Assembly: GCF_030818015.1 (NCBI RefSeq) | Contig: NZ_JAUSZX010000001.1 | Coordinates: forward strand, 558,001-622,000 | DNA: 64,000 bases | Reading direction: 5' to 3' | Source of the DNA: Arthrobacter globiformis | Lineage (GTDB): Bacteria; Actinomycetota; Actinomycetes; Actinomycetales; Micrococcaceae | Shown: one piece after another, positions 63,775-64,000 of the stretch | How positions within the stretch are numbered: position 1 is the first letter of the stretch | Layout: each line of letters begins with the position of its first letter | Translations under genes and position numbers: made by a program | The notes under the pieces: model-generated | The model's database searches: none | What the model saw: the letters and a program-made list of their open reading frames with translations, nothing else | Told to the model about the DNA's origin: nothing

Positions 63775-64000
63775 ATGTCAACTGGAGAAGCAGCGATCCT
63801 GCGTAAGCAACCGGCGACCCCTTTCCACGACCTCGACCACTACCTGGCGATCCCGCGAGTCAGTGGCCTGGCCCTCAGCCCCGACGGCCAGCGGCTGGTG
63901 ACCACGGTCGCCACGCTCAACAGCAAGGGCACCGAATACGGCACGGCGCTGTGGGAGCTGGACCCGGCTGGTGAGAAGCAGGCCCGCAGGATCACCCGCA
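63775..64000 (+). CDS. N-terminal part of an S9-family (prolyl-oligopeptidase-type) peptidase
   Basis: The gene runs off the right edge; about 75 residues are visible. After MSTGEAAILRKQPATPFHDL it reads VSGLALSPDGQRLVTTVATL, a WD40/TolB-like beta-propeller blade as found at the start of S9 acyl-peptide hydrolases. The catalytic domain is outside the window. AGGAGG lies 14 bp before the ATG, longer than ideal; a GTG at 63760 and a TTG at 63763 are in frame but overlap or crowd the ribosome site. The family is inferred from the propeller and from memory of this locus in Arthrobacter. Confidence 0.65.
   Translation, partial: MSTGEAAILRKQPATPFHDLDHYLAIPRVSGLALSPDGQRLVTTVATLNSKGTEYGTALWELDPAGEKQARRITR

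Overview
The window is high-GC DNA with dense, often overlapping genes and GTG/TTG starts. It reads as the chromosome of a Micrococcaceae actinobacterium, most likely Arthrobacter or Pseudarthrobacter. The reasons are an Arthrobacter-type class I xylose isomerase with His54/Asp57 numbering, an Lsr2 nucleoid protein, a ClpC with double N-domains, a 13E12/DUF222-HNH protein, and the gene order dacB-DUF2342-tilS-hpt-ftsH-folEPBK-DUF3180-panC-lysS-lsr2-clpC. I saw no rRNA, tRNA, CRISPR array, phage or insertion sequence.

Region 1 (1-17031) handles carbohydrates. It opens with the tail of a secreted glycoside-hydrolase-like protein. A xylose/xylitol locus follows: a ROK regulator and an alditol oxidase face xylA-xylB across a shared promoter with two inverted repeats. 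A DUF222-HNH protein separates this locus from a seven-gene operon (binding protein, two permeases, two Gfo/Idh/MocA dehydrogenases, a sugar-phosphate-isomerase-like protein and ThuA). That operon is divergent from a LacI regulator, and a matched pair of CGAAA-N2-TTTCG sites lies in between. It looks like an oxidative (3-keto-sugar) route for an unknown glycoside or polyol.

Region 2 (17127-39700) is mixed accessory and housekeeping: a broken histidine kinase, two HAD phosphatases, a glycerophosphodiesterase, a group resembling a general-stress island (YdaP-like TPP enzyme, glycerate kinase, DUF6328 protein, a GSP39-like SDR with its catalytic Tyr replaced by Cys, and three acidic disordered proteins), a uracil permease, a RutE-like reductase, phosphoglucomutase, a NERD protein, an amidase, a rhodanese, prephenate dehydratase, a lipid kinase, serS and a SatD-like HTH protein.

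Region 3 (39899-64000) is the conserved core: ppa, dacB, DUF2342, tilS, hpt, ftsH, the folate genes folE-P-B-K, a DUF3180 protein and two bacterial-PH-domain membrane proteins, a DUF2520 Rossmann protein, panC, an MFS exporter, two paralogous alpha/beta hydrolases, lysS, lsr2, clpC and the start of an S9 peptidase. Dispersed repeats mark several gene ends: a CCGCTGGTTGAG unit, a palindrome of about 28 bp, and a 26-bp-arm perfect hairpin. All functions are inferred by reading the sequence; no database search was run.
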